NCBI GenBank assembly: GCA_001897355.1
Contig: MKST01000002.1
Coordinates: 138,516-202,515, forward strand
Direction: 5' to 3'
DNA: 64,000 nt
From: Solirubrobacterales bacterium 67-14
Lineage (GTDB): Bacteria > Actinomycetota > Thermoleophilia > Solirubrobacterales > 70-9
Below the pieces are notes generated by a model. The model made no database searches and was not told the DNA's origin. It saw nothing but the letters and a program-made list of their open reading frames with translations. The position numbers were made by a program, and so were the translations under genes. This document shows, piece by piece, positions 37,001 through 46,650 of this stretch (the first letter of the stretch is position 1; every line of letters begins with the position of its first letter).

Positions 37001-37223
37001 CCGCCGATACGGTCATGTACCGCTCGGCAAGCGTGCAGATGCCGTCCTGGGCCTGCGCGTATCCACTGCCGAACCCGGCACTGGACAGCGTCGACGCCTG
37101 GATGTTCGCCATCCCACCGGTGGTGCGGGTGAGCGTCACGTCATAGGCGCTGGCTCCGCCGACAAAAACCAGTAGGCCAAAACAGGCGCAAAGCAGACTC
37201 ACGAATGAGCGAAACCCCATCAT
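34047..37223 (-). CDS. Secreted penicillin acylase family (Ntn-hydrolase) protein with two InlB B-repeat-like domains and CARDB-like tail
   Basis: AQDGICTLAERYMTVSAERSRNLG...NSNNSHWLAN...; paired GWAGGGCSGTADC / GWSGGGCSGTATC repeats; RBS ggagggg. Confidence 0.8.
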   Translation of the reverse strand: MMGFRSFVSLLCACFGLLVFVGGASAYDVTLTRTTGGMANIQASTLSSAGFGSGYAQAQDGICTLAERYMTVSAERSRNLGPGSGNSNLNQDFFWQSLIDDHTLEDMLAEPYPQGPSETAKRMAEGFAAGYNKYLSDIGGAEGITDPRCADASWVRPITATDVWRRLYQATMLQGTNARVSQIATAQPPVGGGGGGAGVTPAGEPDVPGPELGSNGLAIGEDDSADGSGLVIANPHFPWVGSERFWESHIDVPGQYHVIGASLWGAPAIIHIGHNQHVGWTHTVSTNATTTSWRLQLDPADPTRYMVDGQSVPMSTTDVTVKSLEGGVLVDRTRRLYSSQYGPILSSPAWTTSTATAFLDANASNVRMVDQWLEMGQADNAHELIDSERRIQGVPWVNTIGADDRGTAFYIEYAVTPDLPNSYLDGSCNLSPTKAVSGPFDGSVGACKLGQSPGAVVPGLLPATSQPKLVRHDFVGNSNNSHWLANPSAPLVGYSRAMGGEIQNPGMRMQTGIDMVNQRMGAFNGGNPTDGLGAAQGFSLDSLQDSWTAYRSMPAERTLPGLRAICHDAIDNSGGIINGVDVSAACSILDDYNATASIDDEGGWLFNRWWASAPTTNASFWVNPWTAANPVYTPNTLNTSLSGSRTALATAVTDLTNRGIPLDASFGDVQYASRSTQIPIPGCNEGGNCYALISSNYDSGSSPKSQVSSGSSIVMFTKLSQDGPQARGLLTYSQSEDTTSPFYEDQTQSFSDDQWISLPWTPGDVDEDKLSPAVPLSDLSNEFALTVQKDGTGDGTVSSDPARIDCGATCEADFESGQTVVLSADPEAGSTFTGWAGGGCSGTADCETTIEGATTVTATFDAIPPDKHNLTVHKIGAGKVTSDVGGIDCGSSCSNALDDGTVVTLTANPDPGSGFTGWSGGGCSGTATCQVTIGGDREVTAVFSERPAGQPSLRVARVAPKAIKVRRGKATKVKVTVRNTGGTAAKGVRVCAGLSGKIRNVRPTGCKSLGSIAAGAAKTATIKLKAKRRAGGSGKVKFTVTSTNSGIRTARTGIKVPR

Positions 37224-37401
37224 TTTCCCCTCCAACTGCCTCGAGATTTCCGCGCGCCAGATGCGCCCGGAACTTCCACGGACATTCTTTGCCGCGGGCC
37301 GAAGGCATGTCAATGTCCGTCCGGAATAGACTTGGCAGGGCTTCGGTGTCGGGTTGAACCAGTGCCCGGTTCGGCGGGAACGGCGGAGAACTACTGTCGA
37401 G

Positions 37402-37473
37402 TAGCCCCGGCGGGAGTCGAACCCGCGCTTCCAGGTTGAAAACCTGGCGTGCTAACCGTTACACCACGGGGCC
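37402..37473 (-). tRNA. tRNA-Glu(TTC)
   Basis: RC GGCCCCGTGGTGTAACGGTTAGCACGCCAGGTTTTCAACCTGGAAGCGCGGGTTCGACTCCCGCCGGGGCTA. Confidence 0.94.
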
Positions 37474-37532
37474 GCGCGGCGGACATTCTCTCAGGATCGG
37501 CGCTCAGCTGACCTCCCGATTCATCGAAAGCT

Positions 37533-37561
37533 GGAAAGTTGGCAACTATTGCCAACTTTCC
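37533..37561. terminator. Perfect 13-bp stem-loop downstream of argF
   Basis: GGAAAGTTGGCAA-CTA-TTGCCAACTTTCC. Confidence 0.6.
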
Positions 37562-37582
37562 TTACTTCGAGGGTGGCCCCGG

Positions 37583-38533
37583 TCAGGCGGCGAGCAGGTA
37601 CTCGAGCAGGGCCTTCTGGGCGTGGAGGCGATTCTCGGCCTGGTCCCAGACCGCGCTGCGCTCGCCGTAGAGCACGTCGGCGGTGATCTCCTCCCCGGGA
37701 TGGGCCGGCAGACAGTGCATGACGATCGTCTCCTGCTTCGCATGCGAGAGCAGGTGGCCGTCGATCCGGAAGGGCGCGAGGTCGGCCCGGCGCTGCTCGG
37801 CGGTTTCCTCGTCACCCATGCTGACCCAGACGTCGCCGTAGATCGCGTCGGCCCCGCTGACCGCTTCGACCGGGTCGTCGGTCAGCTTCGCCGGCACCTC
37901 GGCCTCGAGCTGATAGCCGACAGGGGCCGCGACCACGACCTCGACCCCGGTCAGTGACCCGGCCACCGCCAGCGAGCGGGCGACGTTGTTGCCGTCCCCG
38001 ACGTAGGCGATCTTGAGACCGTTGATATCACCGAAGCGCTGCTTCAAGGTCTGCAGGTCGGCCAGGGCCTGGCAGGGGTGGTACATCGGGGTGAGCGCGT
38101 TGACCACCGGCACGCTCGCGTTCTCGGCCAGGGTGACCACGTTCTCATGCGAGCCGGAACGGATCACGATGCCCGAGACGAAGCGGGAGAGCACCCGGGC
38201 GGTGTCCTCGACCGACTCGCCGCGGGAGAGCTGCATCTCGTCGCCTCGCAACACGACCGGGTGGCCGCCGAGCTCGACCACGCCGACCTCGAAGGAGATC
38301 CGGGTGCGGGTCGAGGGCTTCTCGAAGATCAACGCCACCGACTTGCCGGCCAGCGCCGAATCGCCGCTCGAGGGACGGCCCGCCTTCAACTCTTCTGCCC
38401 GGTCGAGCAGGCTGACCAGCCGTCCACCGGAAATCTCGTAGCCGTCTATGTAGTGCCGAGGGCGCGCTTCGCTCAAGAGGGGAATACTACGCCCGCTTTC
38501 AGCCTGAGATAGTGGTGGGTCCAATGTCTGCAA
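37583..38533 (-). CDS. argF: Ornithine carbamoyltransferase (start uncertain; TTG near 38477 possible)
   Basis: FEKPSTRTRISFEVGVVELGGH, MYHPCQALADLQT, HCLPAHPGEEI. Confidence 0.92.
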   Translation of the reverse strand: MQTLDPPLSQAESGRSIPLLSEARPRHYIDGYEISGGRLVSLLDRAEELKAGRPSSGDSALAGKSVALIFEKPSTRTRISFEVGVVELGGHPVVLRGDEMQLSRGESVEDTARVLSRFVSGIVIRSGSHENVVTLAENASVPVVNALTPMYHPCQALADLQTLKQRFGDINGLKIAYVGDGNNVARSLAVAGSLTGVEVVVAAPVGYQLEAEVPAKLTDDPVEAVSGADAIYGDVWVSMGDEETAEQRRADLAPFRIDGHLLSHAKQETIVMHCLPAHPGEEITADVLYGERSAVWDQAENRLHAQKALLEYLLAA

Positions 38534-39954
38534 CTGAGCCCACCACCCCCACCCGCCTGCGCCGCGGCGAAACCTTCGAAGGCGAGATCGAGACCCTGGC
38601 CTACGGCGGCCGAGGGATCGCCCGTCCCGGTGGGTACGTGGTCTTCGTCAACGGCGGTCTCCCCGGTGATGTGGTCCGGGCCGAGGTAACCAAGTCAAAG
38701 CGCGGCTACGCGGAAGCAAACGCGACCGAGCTGGTCACTCCGGCCCCCGGCCGGCTGCCGGAGATCGACCTCCATCAGGACGAACCATGCCCCGGCGCCG
38801 CCTGGCAGGCGCTCGACTACGAAAAGCAGCTCGCTTTCAAGGAGGCTCAGGTCGCCGACGCCCTGACCCGGATCGGCAAGCTCGGTGACGTCAACATCGA
38901 TCCCGTGGTCGCGGCCGACGAGCAGTGGCGCTACCGCAACAAGGTCGAATACTCCTTCGGTGAGCAGGACGGCGAGTTGGTCCTCGGCTTCCATCCCCGC
39001 GGCCGCTGGGATGAGGTGCTCGACATCGAGGACTGCCACCTCTCCTCCGAGGCAACCAACCACGCCCGGAACGAAGTGCTCGCCTGGGCCCGGTCCGAGG
39101 GCCTCAACGCCTACGACCCGCACGACCATCGCGGCACCCTCCGCAACCTGGTGGTCCGCGAGGGCCGCCGTACCGGCCAGGTCCAGACCCGCCTGGTCAC
39201 TTCTAGGGCCGAGTTCCCCCGTCCGCCGGTGGACCTCCACACGGTCATCGACGGACCCTCCGGTTCGACCTCCGGCCCGACCGGCGTGCTGGGCGAGGAG
39301 TTCCTGCGCGAGCGGATCTTCGACCTCGACATCGAGCTCTCCCACGACGCCTTCTTCCAGACCAACACCGAGATGGCCGAGAAGCTCTACGGGCTGGCCG
39401 CCGAGTACGCCGGGCTGACCGGGACCGAGAAGCTCTTCGACCTCTACTGCGGGGTCGGCACGATCGGGCTTTCGATGGCCCGCGAGGCCGGCCAGGTTTG
39501 GGGGCTGGAGATCGTGCCCGAAGCGATCGAGAACGCGAAGCGGAACGCCAAGGCGAACGGCATCACCAACGCCCGTTTCGTCGCCGCCAACGCCCGTACC
39601 GGGATGCGGCCGCTGATCGAGCAGGCCGGCCGGCCCGACGTGGTCACGATCGACCCGCCGCGGGCCGGGCTCTCGGCCAAGATCGTGCGCCGCCTGATCG
39701 AGTGCGAGGCCAGGAGGATCGTCTACATCTCCTGCAACCCGACCACGCTCGCCCCGAATGCGGCCCAGCTGGTCGAGGCCGGCTATAGGCTGACCCGGGT
39801 GAGACCGGTCGACATGTTCCCCCAGACCCCCCACATCGAATGCGTCGCCCAGTTCGATCTGGTCGGCGAGGTCAAGTACGTCGAATCCCCCAGCGAGCGC
39901 AAGCGTCGCGAAAGAGAAGAGCGGCGCGATGCCGCGAAGGAGGCAGACCAGTGA
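38512..39954 (+). CDS. rlmD: 23S rRNA (uracil-C5)-methyltransferase RlmD/TrmA-like with TRAM domain
   Basis: GETFEGEIETLAYGGRGIAR TRAM; LFDLYCGVGTIGLSMA; DPPRAGL; YISCNPTTLAPNA. Confidence 0.87.
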   Translation: MVGPMSATEPTTPTRLRRGETFEGEIETLAYGGRGIARPGGYVVFVNGGLPGDVVRAEVTKSKRGYAEANATELVTPAPGRLPEIDLHQDEPCPGAAWQALDYEKQLAFKEAQVADALTRIGKLGDVNIDPVVAADEQWRYRNKVEYSFGEQDGELVLGFHPRGRWDEVLDIEDCHLSSEATNHARNEVLAWARSEGLNAYDPHDHRGTLRNLVVREGRRTGQVQTRLVTSRAEFPRPPVDLHTVIDGPSGSTSGPTGVLGEEFLRERIFDLDIELSHDAFFQTNTEMAEKLYGLAAEYAGLTGTEKLFDLYCGVGTIGLSMAREAGQVWGLEIVPEAIENAKRNAKANGITNARFVAANARTGMRPLIEQAGRPDVVTIDPPRAGLSAKIVRRLIECEARRIVYISCNPTTLAPNAAQLVEAGYRLTRVRPVDMFPQTPHIECVAQFDLVGEVKYVESPSERKRREREERRDAAKEADQ

Positions 39955-40745
39955 GCCGTCCCGACCAGAAGCGCGCCTTCGGAGTTGCCGCCGGATTGCC
40001 GGAAGAGGTCTGCGAACCGCTGGCCACCGCCTGCGAGGAAGCCGGTTACGCCTCGATCTGGGCCAACGACCACCCTATGGCCAAGGGGCTCGAGACCCTG
40101 GCCGCCTTCTCCCGGGGGGCGGAAGGGATCGAGCTGGGGGTCGCCGTGATCGCCCTCGACCGCCAGGACCCGGCCGAGATCGCCGCCGACATCGAACGGC
40201 TCGGCCTGAACCCCTCACGTCTCTGGATCGGGGTCGGCGCCGGGTTCACGAAGAAGCCGCTGACCTTCATGACCGAGCAGATCGGCGTGCTCCGCGAAAA
40301 GCTGCCCGGTATCCGCGTGATCATGGCCGCGATGGGGCCAAAGATGTGCGCCCTGGCCGGGGCCGAGTACGACGGTGCCTTCTTCAACTGGATGACCCCC
40401 GAGTTCGCGGCCGGCGCCCGGACCAAGGTCGAGGAGGGCGCGGCCGACGCGGGCCACGATGCTCCCCCGGTCTTCGGATACGTGCGGACCGCGGTCGGCG
40501 AGGACGCCGGCGAGCGGCTGGCCAAGGAGGAATCCTTCTACCGTGATCTGCACAAGGGTTACCGGGACCATTTCGCCCGGCTGGGCGAGCCCGAGGGCAC
40601 GGTCGGCGTGGCCGCTGCCGACTCGGCCGAGGCCCAGCAGAAGCTGGCCGCCTACGACGCCCTCGACGTGATCGTGGTCCGCGGCCTCGCCTCGGCCCGG
40701 GTCGAGCCGATGGTCGAGCTGGCCCGCGCTGCCGCCCCTGCCTGA
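39951..40745 (+). CDS. LLM class F420/FMN-dependent oxidoreductase
   Basis: ACEEAGYASIWANDHPMAKGLETLAAFSRG...LGLNPSRLWIGVGAGF; GTGA overlap with rlmD. Confidence 0.8.
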   Translation: MSRPDQKRAFGVAAGLPEEVCEPLATACEEAGYASIWANDHPMAKGLETLAAFSRGAEGIELGVAVIALDRQDPAEIAADIERLGLNPSRLWIGVGAGFTKKPLTFMTEQIGVLREKLPGIRVIMAAMGPKMCALAGAEYDGAFFNWMTPEFAAGARTKVEEGAADAGHDAPPVFGYVRTAVGEDAGERLAKEESFYRDLHKGYRDHFARLGEPEGTVGVAAADSAEAQQKLAAYDALDVIVVRGLASARVEPMVELARAAAPA

Positions 40746-40804
40746 GCGCTGCGCGATCCGCACAGAACCCGCCGGTGATGCCAGTTTGATTGGATTCCCG
40801 TCCG

Positions 40805-41404
40805 ATGTCGCAGGCACCTGACGCCCCCGAAGGCGAAGTCACCGAGTCCGAGATGGCCCCCGCGCCCCGGGAGCATCAAACCCCGGCCGCGATGATCGGC
40901 TGGTCGATCTTCGCCAGCCGCTGGATCCAGGCTCCGCTTTACATCGGTCTGATCCTCGCCCAGGCCGTCTACGTGGTGAAGTTCTGGAAGCAGCTGGTCC
41001 ACCTGATCACCGACTTCGGCCATTTCGACGAGAACGAAGTCATGCTGATCGTGCTCGGCCTGGTCGACGTGGTGATGATCGCCAACCTGCTGATCATGGT
41101 GATCATCGGTGGCTACGAGACTTTCGTCTCCCGGATCAAGCAGGTCTCGGACCATCCGGACCAGCCGGAGTGGCTTTCGCATGTCAACGCCAATGTGCTC
41201 AAGGTGAAGCTGGCGATGGCGATCGTCGGCATCTCCTCGATCCATCTCCTCAAGACCTTCATCGAGTACGGAACCGAGAACACCGGGCTCACCGAGAACG
41301 AAGTGATGTGGCAGACCATCATCCACGTGGTCTTCGTCGCCTCCGCGGTCGGCCTGGCCTACATCGACCGGTACCTCTCACCCCAGCACGACGCCGGCCC
41401 CTGA
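40805..41404 (+). CDS. UPF0114/YqhA family membrane protein
   Basis: ASRWIQAPLYIGLILAQAVYVVKFWKQLVHL...LIMVIIGGYETFVS...SSIHLLKTF. Confidence 0.85.
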   Translation: MSQAPDAPEGEVTESEMAPAPREHQTPAAMIGWSIFASRWIQAPLYIGLILAQAVYVVKFWKQLVHLITDFGHFDENEVMLIVLGLVDVVMIANLLIMVIIGGYETFVSRIKQVSDHPDQPEWLSHVNANVLKVKLAMAIVGISSIHLLKTFIEYGTENTGLTENEVMWQTIIHVVFVASAVGLAYIDRYLSPQHDAGP

Positions 41405-41435
41405 CCGAACCGGTTTGATCGGCGACCACCCCGGT

Positions 41436-41475
41436 TAGATGAGTATTTCCACGATCCCGTGGAAATACTCATCTA
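41436..41475. repeat. Perfect 18-bp palindrome (4-nt loop); repeat family also at 45423-45460, half-copy at 9199-9216
   Basis: TAGATGAGTATTTCCACG-ATCC-CGTGGAAATACTCATCTA. Confidence 0.9.
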
Positions 41476-41485
41476 GAGTCCGGGC

Positions 41486-41905
41486 ATGCCCGATTACGAA
41501 GACACCCCCGCCACCCCGAAGCCCGGCTACAAGCAGGTCAAGGTCGGAGACGTCGAGGATTCCGCCAAGGCCCACGGGCTCGGTGAGATCCAAGAAGCCC
41601 GCTTCGCCACGGGCGACCTCGAAACCACTCAGGTGGGGGTGACCTGGTTCCGCATGCACCCGGACCAGCGCCAGCCCTTCGGCCACCACCACGACGAGGC
41701 CGAGGAGGTCTACTTCGTGGTCTCCGGCTCCGGCCGGGTCAAGCTCGACGAGGAGATCGTCGAGCTGGCCGAAGGTGACCTGCTGAGGGTCGCCCCCGAG
41801 GTGACCCGCTGCTTTGAAGCCGGTCCCGAGGGGATGGTCTACTTCGCCACCGGCCAGCACATGTCCGGCGACGGCGACATCAAGCCGGGCTGGTGGACCG
41901 ACTAA
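41486..41905 (+). CDS. Cupin domain protein
   Basis: HPDQRQPFGHHHDEAEEVYFVVSGSGRVKLDEEIVELAEGDLLRVAPEVTR. Confidence 0.85.
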   Translation: MPDYEDTPATPKPGYKQVKVGDVEDSAKAHGLGEIQEARFATGDLETTQVGVTWFRMHPDQRQPFGHHHDEAEEVYFVVSGSGRVKLDEEIVELAEGDLLRVAPEVTRCFEAGPEGMVYFATGQHMSGDGDIKPGWWTD

Positions 41906-41935
41906 GCAGCCCGTCGGTCACTGAGCCGGTACTCC

Positions 41936-41967
41936 AAGGTGCTCGCCGGCGTTCCGGCGAGCACCTT
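41936..41967 (+). terminator. Intrinsic terminator
   Basis: AAGGTGCTCGCCGG-CGTT-CCGGCGAGCACCTTTCTCTC. Confidence 0.75.
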
Positions 41968-41975
41968 TCTCTCAG

Positions 41976-42374
41976 CTAGGAAGCTGCGATGGCGATGATC
42001 CAGACGATCGTCCCGATCGCTCCGAGCACCAACGAAATGATGGCGAGGATCCAGCCGGCCTTGGCCATTCCCTCGCCCCCGATGTTGGGATTCGAGGCAA
42101 TTTCCTTCTTGGCCTGGGAACCAAGGACCAGGGCGATGATGCCGAGGATGATCGCGATGATGCTGCCGAAGATGAAGAAGCCACAGATGGAGACGACGAC
42201 GCCGAGGATGCCGAGCACCATGGACGCGATCCCCTTGCCAGAGTTCGGCTTCTTAGGCTGCATCGCTCCGGGCTGAGGCGCCTGCGGAGGCGGTGGGGGT
42301 GGTGGTGCTCCGCCAGGCGAACCGGTGGGTACTCCGCTCAATTTTGACTCCCTCTCTCGTGGACTGTGACACAC
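41976..42374 (-). CDS. DUF4190-like small membrane protein with Pro-rich N-terminus
   Basis: GKGIASMVLGILGVVVSICGFFIFGSIIAIILGIIALVLGSQAKKEI. Confidence 0.7.
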   Translation of the reverse strand: MCHSPRERESKLSGVPTGSPGGAPPPPPPPQAPQPGAMQPKKPNSGKGIASMVLGILGVVVSICGFFIFGSIIAIILGIIALVLGSQAKKEIASNPNIGGEGMAKAGWILAIISLVLGAIGTIVWIIAIAAS

Positions 42375-42444
42375 GGAAATCCGGCAGATGACTGGCGCCG
42401 GACCAAACTAGACGGCAAGATAGCAGCGATTCGACCGGCCGCGG

Positions 42445-42885
42445 CTAGGCGCCGTAGAACTCCTGCTGTTTCATCGTCGCGTTCACATCGATCGACGCCC
42501 AGATCGCCATGCCTCCCCAGATCAGGACGCCAAAGCACCATCCGAAGAGCGTGATGATCCCCAGGGTGAGCGTAAGCACGATGTTGACGATCGTGATCAC
42601 CAGGAAGACGGTGCCGAAATCGGTCTTCACGCCGGCGTAGAGATGCCCGGCGCCCGGGAAGAGGATGCTGAGGAAGATGGCCAGCCCGGTCGACTTCGGC
42701 TCCCGGTAGGCAACGACCGCTACCGGCTGGCCGGGCACGACGGCCGGCGGTGGCGTGGCTCCGGCGGCGGCGTGAAAATGCTCGGTCCAGGCGTTGCCGT
42801 CCCAGTAGCGTTGCTGCCCGCTTCCGCCCGGGTCTGGGTACCAGCCGGCCGGCACGTTCGGCTGGCTGTCTTCAGGCTCGTTCAC
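42445..42885 (-). CDS. DUF2510 / TM2-like membrane protein
   Basis: AGWYPDPGGSGQQRYWDGNAWTEHF; SIL FPGAGHLYAGVKTDFG. Confidence 0.75.
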   Translation of the reverse strand: MNEPEDSQPNVPAGWYPDPGGSGQQRYWDGNAWTEHFHAAAGATPPPAVVPGQPVAVVAYREPKSTGLAIFLSILFPGAGHLYAGVKTDFGTVFLVITIVNIVLTLTLGIITLFGWCFGVLIWGGMAIWASIDVNATMKQQEFYGA

Positions 42886-42949
42886 TCAAAGTTCCCTTCA
42901 TGGACGGAGACCGCGCGAACACAGTCTGGACGGTGGCATACTAGCGCGA

Positions 42950-43438
42950 ATGTGCGTGGATTCTGACGGGACGATTGCCCACGAACCGGTGGTCTGGCCA
43001 CCGCCGAGCGAGCCTCCCGCCGCTGCCTACGTGGCGAGCCCGCCGCTGCCGGATCGGGTCACCGGTTTGACGCTCATCGCGGTCGGCGCGTCGCCTTTTG
43101 CGACCGCTCTGCTGATGCGGGCCGTCGGCTTGGACGGCAACCTCCCGTCGGGCTGCATCGTCCAGCGACTGACCGGCCTCCCCTGCCCGGTATGCGGGGC
43201 CACCCGCGCTTTCCTCCACGCATCCGCCGGCGATCCTGGCTTCCTCCACTACAACGGCTTCTGGGTGCTGGTCGCGCTTGGCTTGATCCTGGCCGGCCTG
43301 GCCGTGATCGCCACCCGGGCCTCCCTCAAAGGGTTCTGGAGCCGATGGAACCGGCTCCCCGTCTATCTCGTGGTCGGCCTGTTGGCCAGCGGCTGGGTGT
43401 GGGCCTTCGTGAACCGGGCCACGATCGTCACCACCTAG
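42950..43438 (+). CDS. DUF2752 family membrane protein
   Basis: LTGLPCPVCGATRAFLHASAGDPGFLHYNGFWVL. Confidence 0.8.
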   Translation: MCVDSDGTIAHEPVVWPPPSEPPAAAYVASPPLPDRVTGLTLIAVGASPFATALLMRAVGLDGNLPSGCIVQRLTGLPCPVCGATRAFLHASAGDPGFLHYNGFWVLVALGLILAGLAVIATRASLKGFWSRWNRLPVYLVVGLLASGWVWAFVNRATIVTT

Positions 43439-43442
43439 GCCT

Positions 43443-43826
43443 CTAACTGGTCGAAATTCCGATCGCCACGACCAAGACCAGATAGCCGATGCCGCAGAGC
43501 AGATAGAGGCTGCCCAGCACCGTCCCGATGATCCCCGTGATGTAGCCGACCTGGGCCTGGGTCTCCCCGTCGGCCCCGGGGGTCATCGCCAGCAGGTTCT
43601 TCGCCTGTTTGGCGAAGACCAGGGCCAAGATGCTGCAGACCAGGGGGCAGACCGTCAGGCCACAGATGCCCAGGATCATCGAGGTGGTGGCCTTGCTCCG
43701 GCCCTCAGGGTTGAGCGGGACGGTGACCGTCGCGTAGGTTGGCTGGACCGGCTGTTGCTGAGGAGCAGGCTGCTCGCCCGGCGGCGGAGGTGGCGGCTGG
43801 GGTGGCTCGGGCGGCTGGTCGCTCAC
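43443..43826 (-). CDS. DUF4190-like small membrane protein with Pro/Gln-rich N-terminus
   Basis: KATTSMILGICGLTVCPLVCSILALVFAKQAKNL; GTG start with TACGCT-N6 upstream. Confidence 0.7.
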   Translation of the reverse strand: MSDQPPEPPQPPPPPPGEQPAPQQQPVQPTYATVTVPLNPEGRSKATTSMILGICGLTVCPLVCSILALVFAKQAKNLLAMTPGADGETQAQVGYITGIIGTVLGSLYLLCGIGYLVLVVAIGISTS

Positions 43827-43848
43827 GCGCGAAGCGTACAGGCAAGGG

Positions 43849-45300
<1,452 letters not shown>

Positions 45301-45422
45301 TTACCTGGAGGGCGGGTCGGACCCCGCCCGACCTACTTTCTCAGTACGGCGGGAGGTTGTCTATCCCGCGAGGTTCAACTCGCTAGGCCATAGCGCTTGC
45401 AAATCGAACCTATTGGCTGCGC

Positions 45423-45460
45423 TGGATGAGTAGTTCCACGGGATCGTGGAACTCCCGATC
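45423..45460. repeat. Degenerate copy of the 41436-41475 palindrome
   Basis: TGGATGAGTAGTTCCACG-GGAT-CGTGGAACTCCCGATC. Confidence 0.7.
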
Positions 45461-45466
45461 AGGCCT

Positions 45467-45865
45467 CTAGTCGATCATCACGCCGTCGTTGGCGAAGCTG
45501 AACGCCAGGAATACCCCGATCAGCAGGAGCACGGCGATCGCGAGCAGCACCAGCCCGGCCGCGACGCCGCCGAGGATCGCGCCCAGCTGGGCTTCGAAGA
45601 GACGCCGGTCCGTGATCCCGCGACGCACGTCGACCCATCCGATCGATCCGAGGAAAGCCGCGATCAGGCCGGCAGTCACACCGAAGAAGGGAAACAGCAG
45701 CCAGAGGCTGCCGATTTCGTCGAGCGTATCGGCGCTCACCGCCATGAACACCGCCAGGGCGACCACGTTCGCCATCGCAAAAGCCCCGAGGAGCAGGGCG
45801 GCCAGGGCCTTGCCGTTGGCGTGCCCCACTTTGGGACCGACGATCGGATGCTCAAGCGTCGACAT
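45467..45865 (-). CDS. Hypothetical membrane protein
   Basis: 4 TM segments; TAGAAT-N6-ATG. Confidence 0.6.
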   Translation of the reverse strand: MSTLEHPIVGPKVGHANGKALAALLLGAFAMANVVALAVFMAVSADTLDEIGSLWLLFPFFGVTAGLIAAFLGSIGWVDVRRGITDRRLFEAQLGAILGGVAAGLVLLAIAVLLLIGVFLAFSFANDGVMID

Positions 45866-45918
45866 GCCCGGATTCTAAGGTGAAACGGGAGCCTTGGCGA
45901 AGGTTCGGTGAGGTTGAA

Positions 45919-45943
45919 GAAGTGGTCCGTATATGACCACTTC
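45919..45943. terminator. Perfect 9-bp stem-loop
   Basis: GAAGTGGTC-CGTATAT-GACCACTTC between converging/adjacent minus-strand genes. Confidence 0.45.
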
Positions 45944-45976
45944 CCAGATCTCGATCGGGCAGCCCGCCGGACCGGG

Positions 45977-46582
45977 CTAGTACGGGGGAAGGTCGTCGTG
46001 CCAGCGGCCGAGCGTGCGGAAGGACCGCCAGAAACGACGCTTGGCGGTCTCCTCGTCGAGGGCGCCGTCGATGTCCGGGGTGAAGAGCGCGTCGCAGGCG
46101 GGGGTGAAGGCCTGGATCTCGCCTTCGCGGGGTTCGAGCACCCGGGCCAGGGGCAGGGCCAGGTCATTGATCGTCTCCAGGGCCGGGTCGCCCATCACCA
46201 CGACGATCCTCGGTTGCACGATGTTGAACTCGTCGGCCAGGCGGGCGACGCATTCGGGGTCGGCCTGAGTCGGATCCTCGACCGGGCACTTGGCGCAGAC
46301 CGTGCCGTAGATCACGGTCGGGTCGATGGTCAGGCGCTTGAAGGACTTCATCAGGGCATTGCCGGCACGACCGTAGAAGGCGACCCCCTCCTCCACCTCG
46401 GCGGTGGTCGGTGCGAACTTGACCAGCATGATGTCGGCCTGGGGATGGCCGGAGCCGAGCACCGGCATCACCTTGGTGCTCAGGCAGGCATCACAGCCCT
46501 GCAGGTCCCGGCTGAGCTGGTTCAGCTCGCGGATCGCACGTTCCAGATACTTCTCTTTGATCTCGTTGTCGGTCGCAGGCAT
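45977..46582 (-). CDS. Uracil-DNA glycosylase-like (family 4-like fold) protein with diverged active-site motif
   Basis: CDACLSTKVMPVLGSGHPQADIMLVKFAPTTAEVEEGVAFYGRAGNALMKSF. Confidence 0.7.
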   Translation of the reverse strand: MPATDNEIKEKYLERAIRELNQLSRDLQGCDACLSTKVMPVLGSGHPQADIMLVKFAPTTAEVEEGVAFYGRAGNALMKSFKRLTIDPTVIYGTVCAKCPVEDPTQADPECVARLADEFNIVQPRIVVVMGDPALETINDLALPLARVLEPREGEIQAFTPACDALFTPDIDGALDEETAKRRFWRSFRTLGRWHDDLPPY

Positions 46583-46650
46583 CGCTGATGCTTTATTAGA
46601 CGCTTCCGGCGACCCTCCTGCCGGATCCCGGTGATCGCCGGGTCCGTGCA

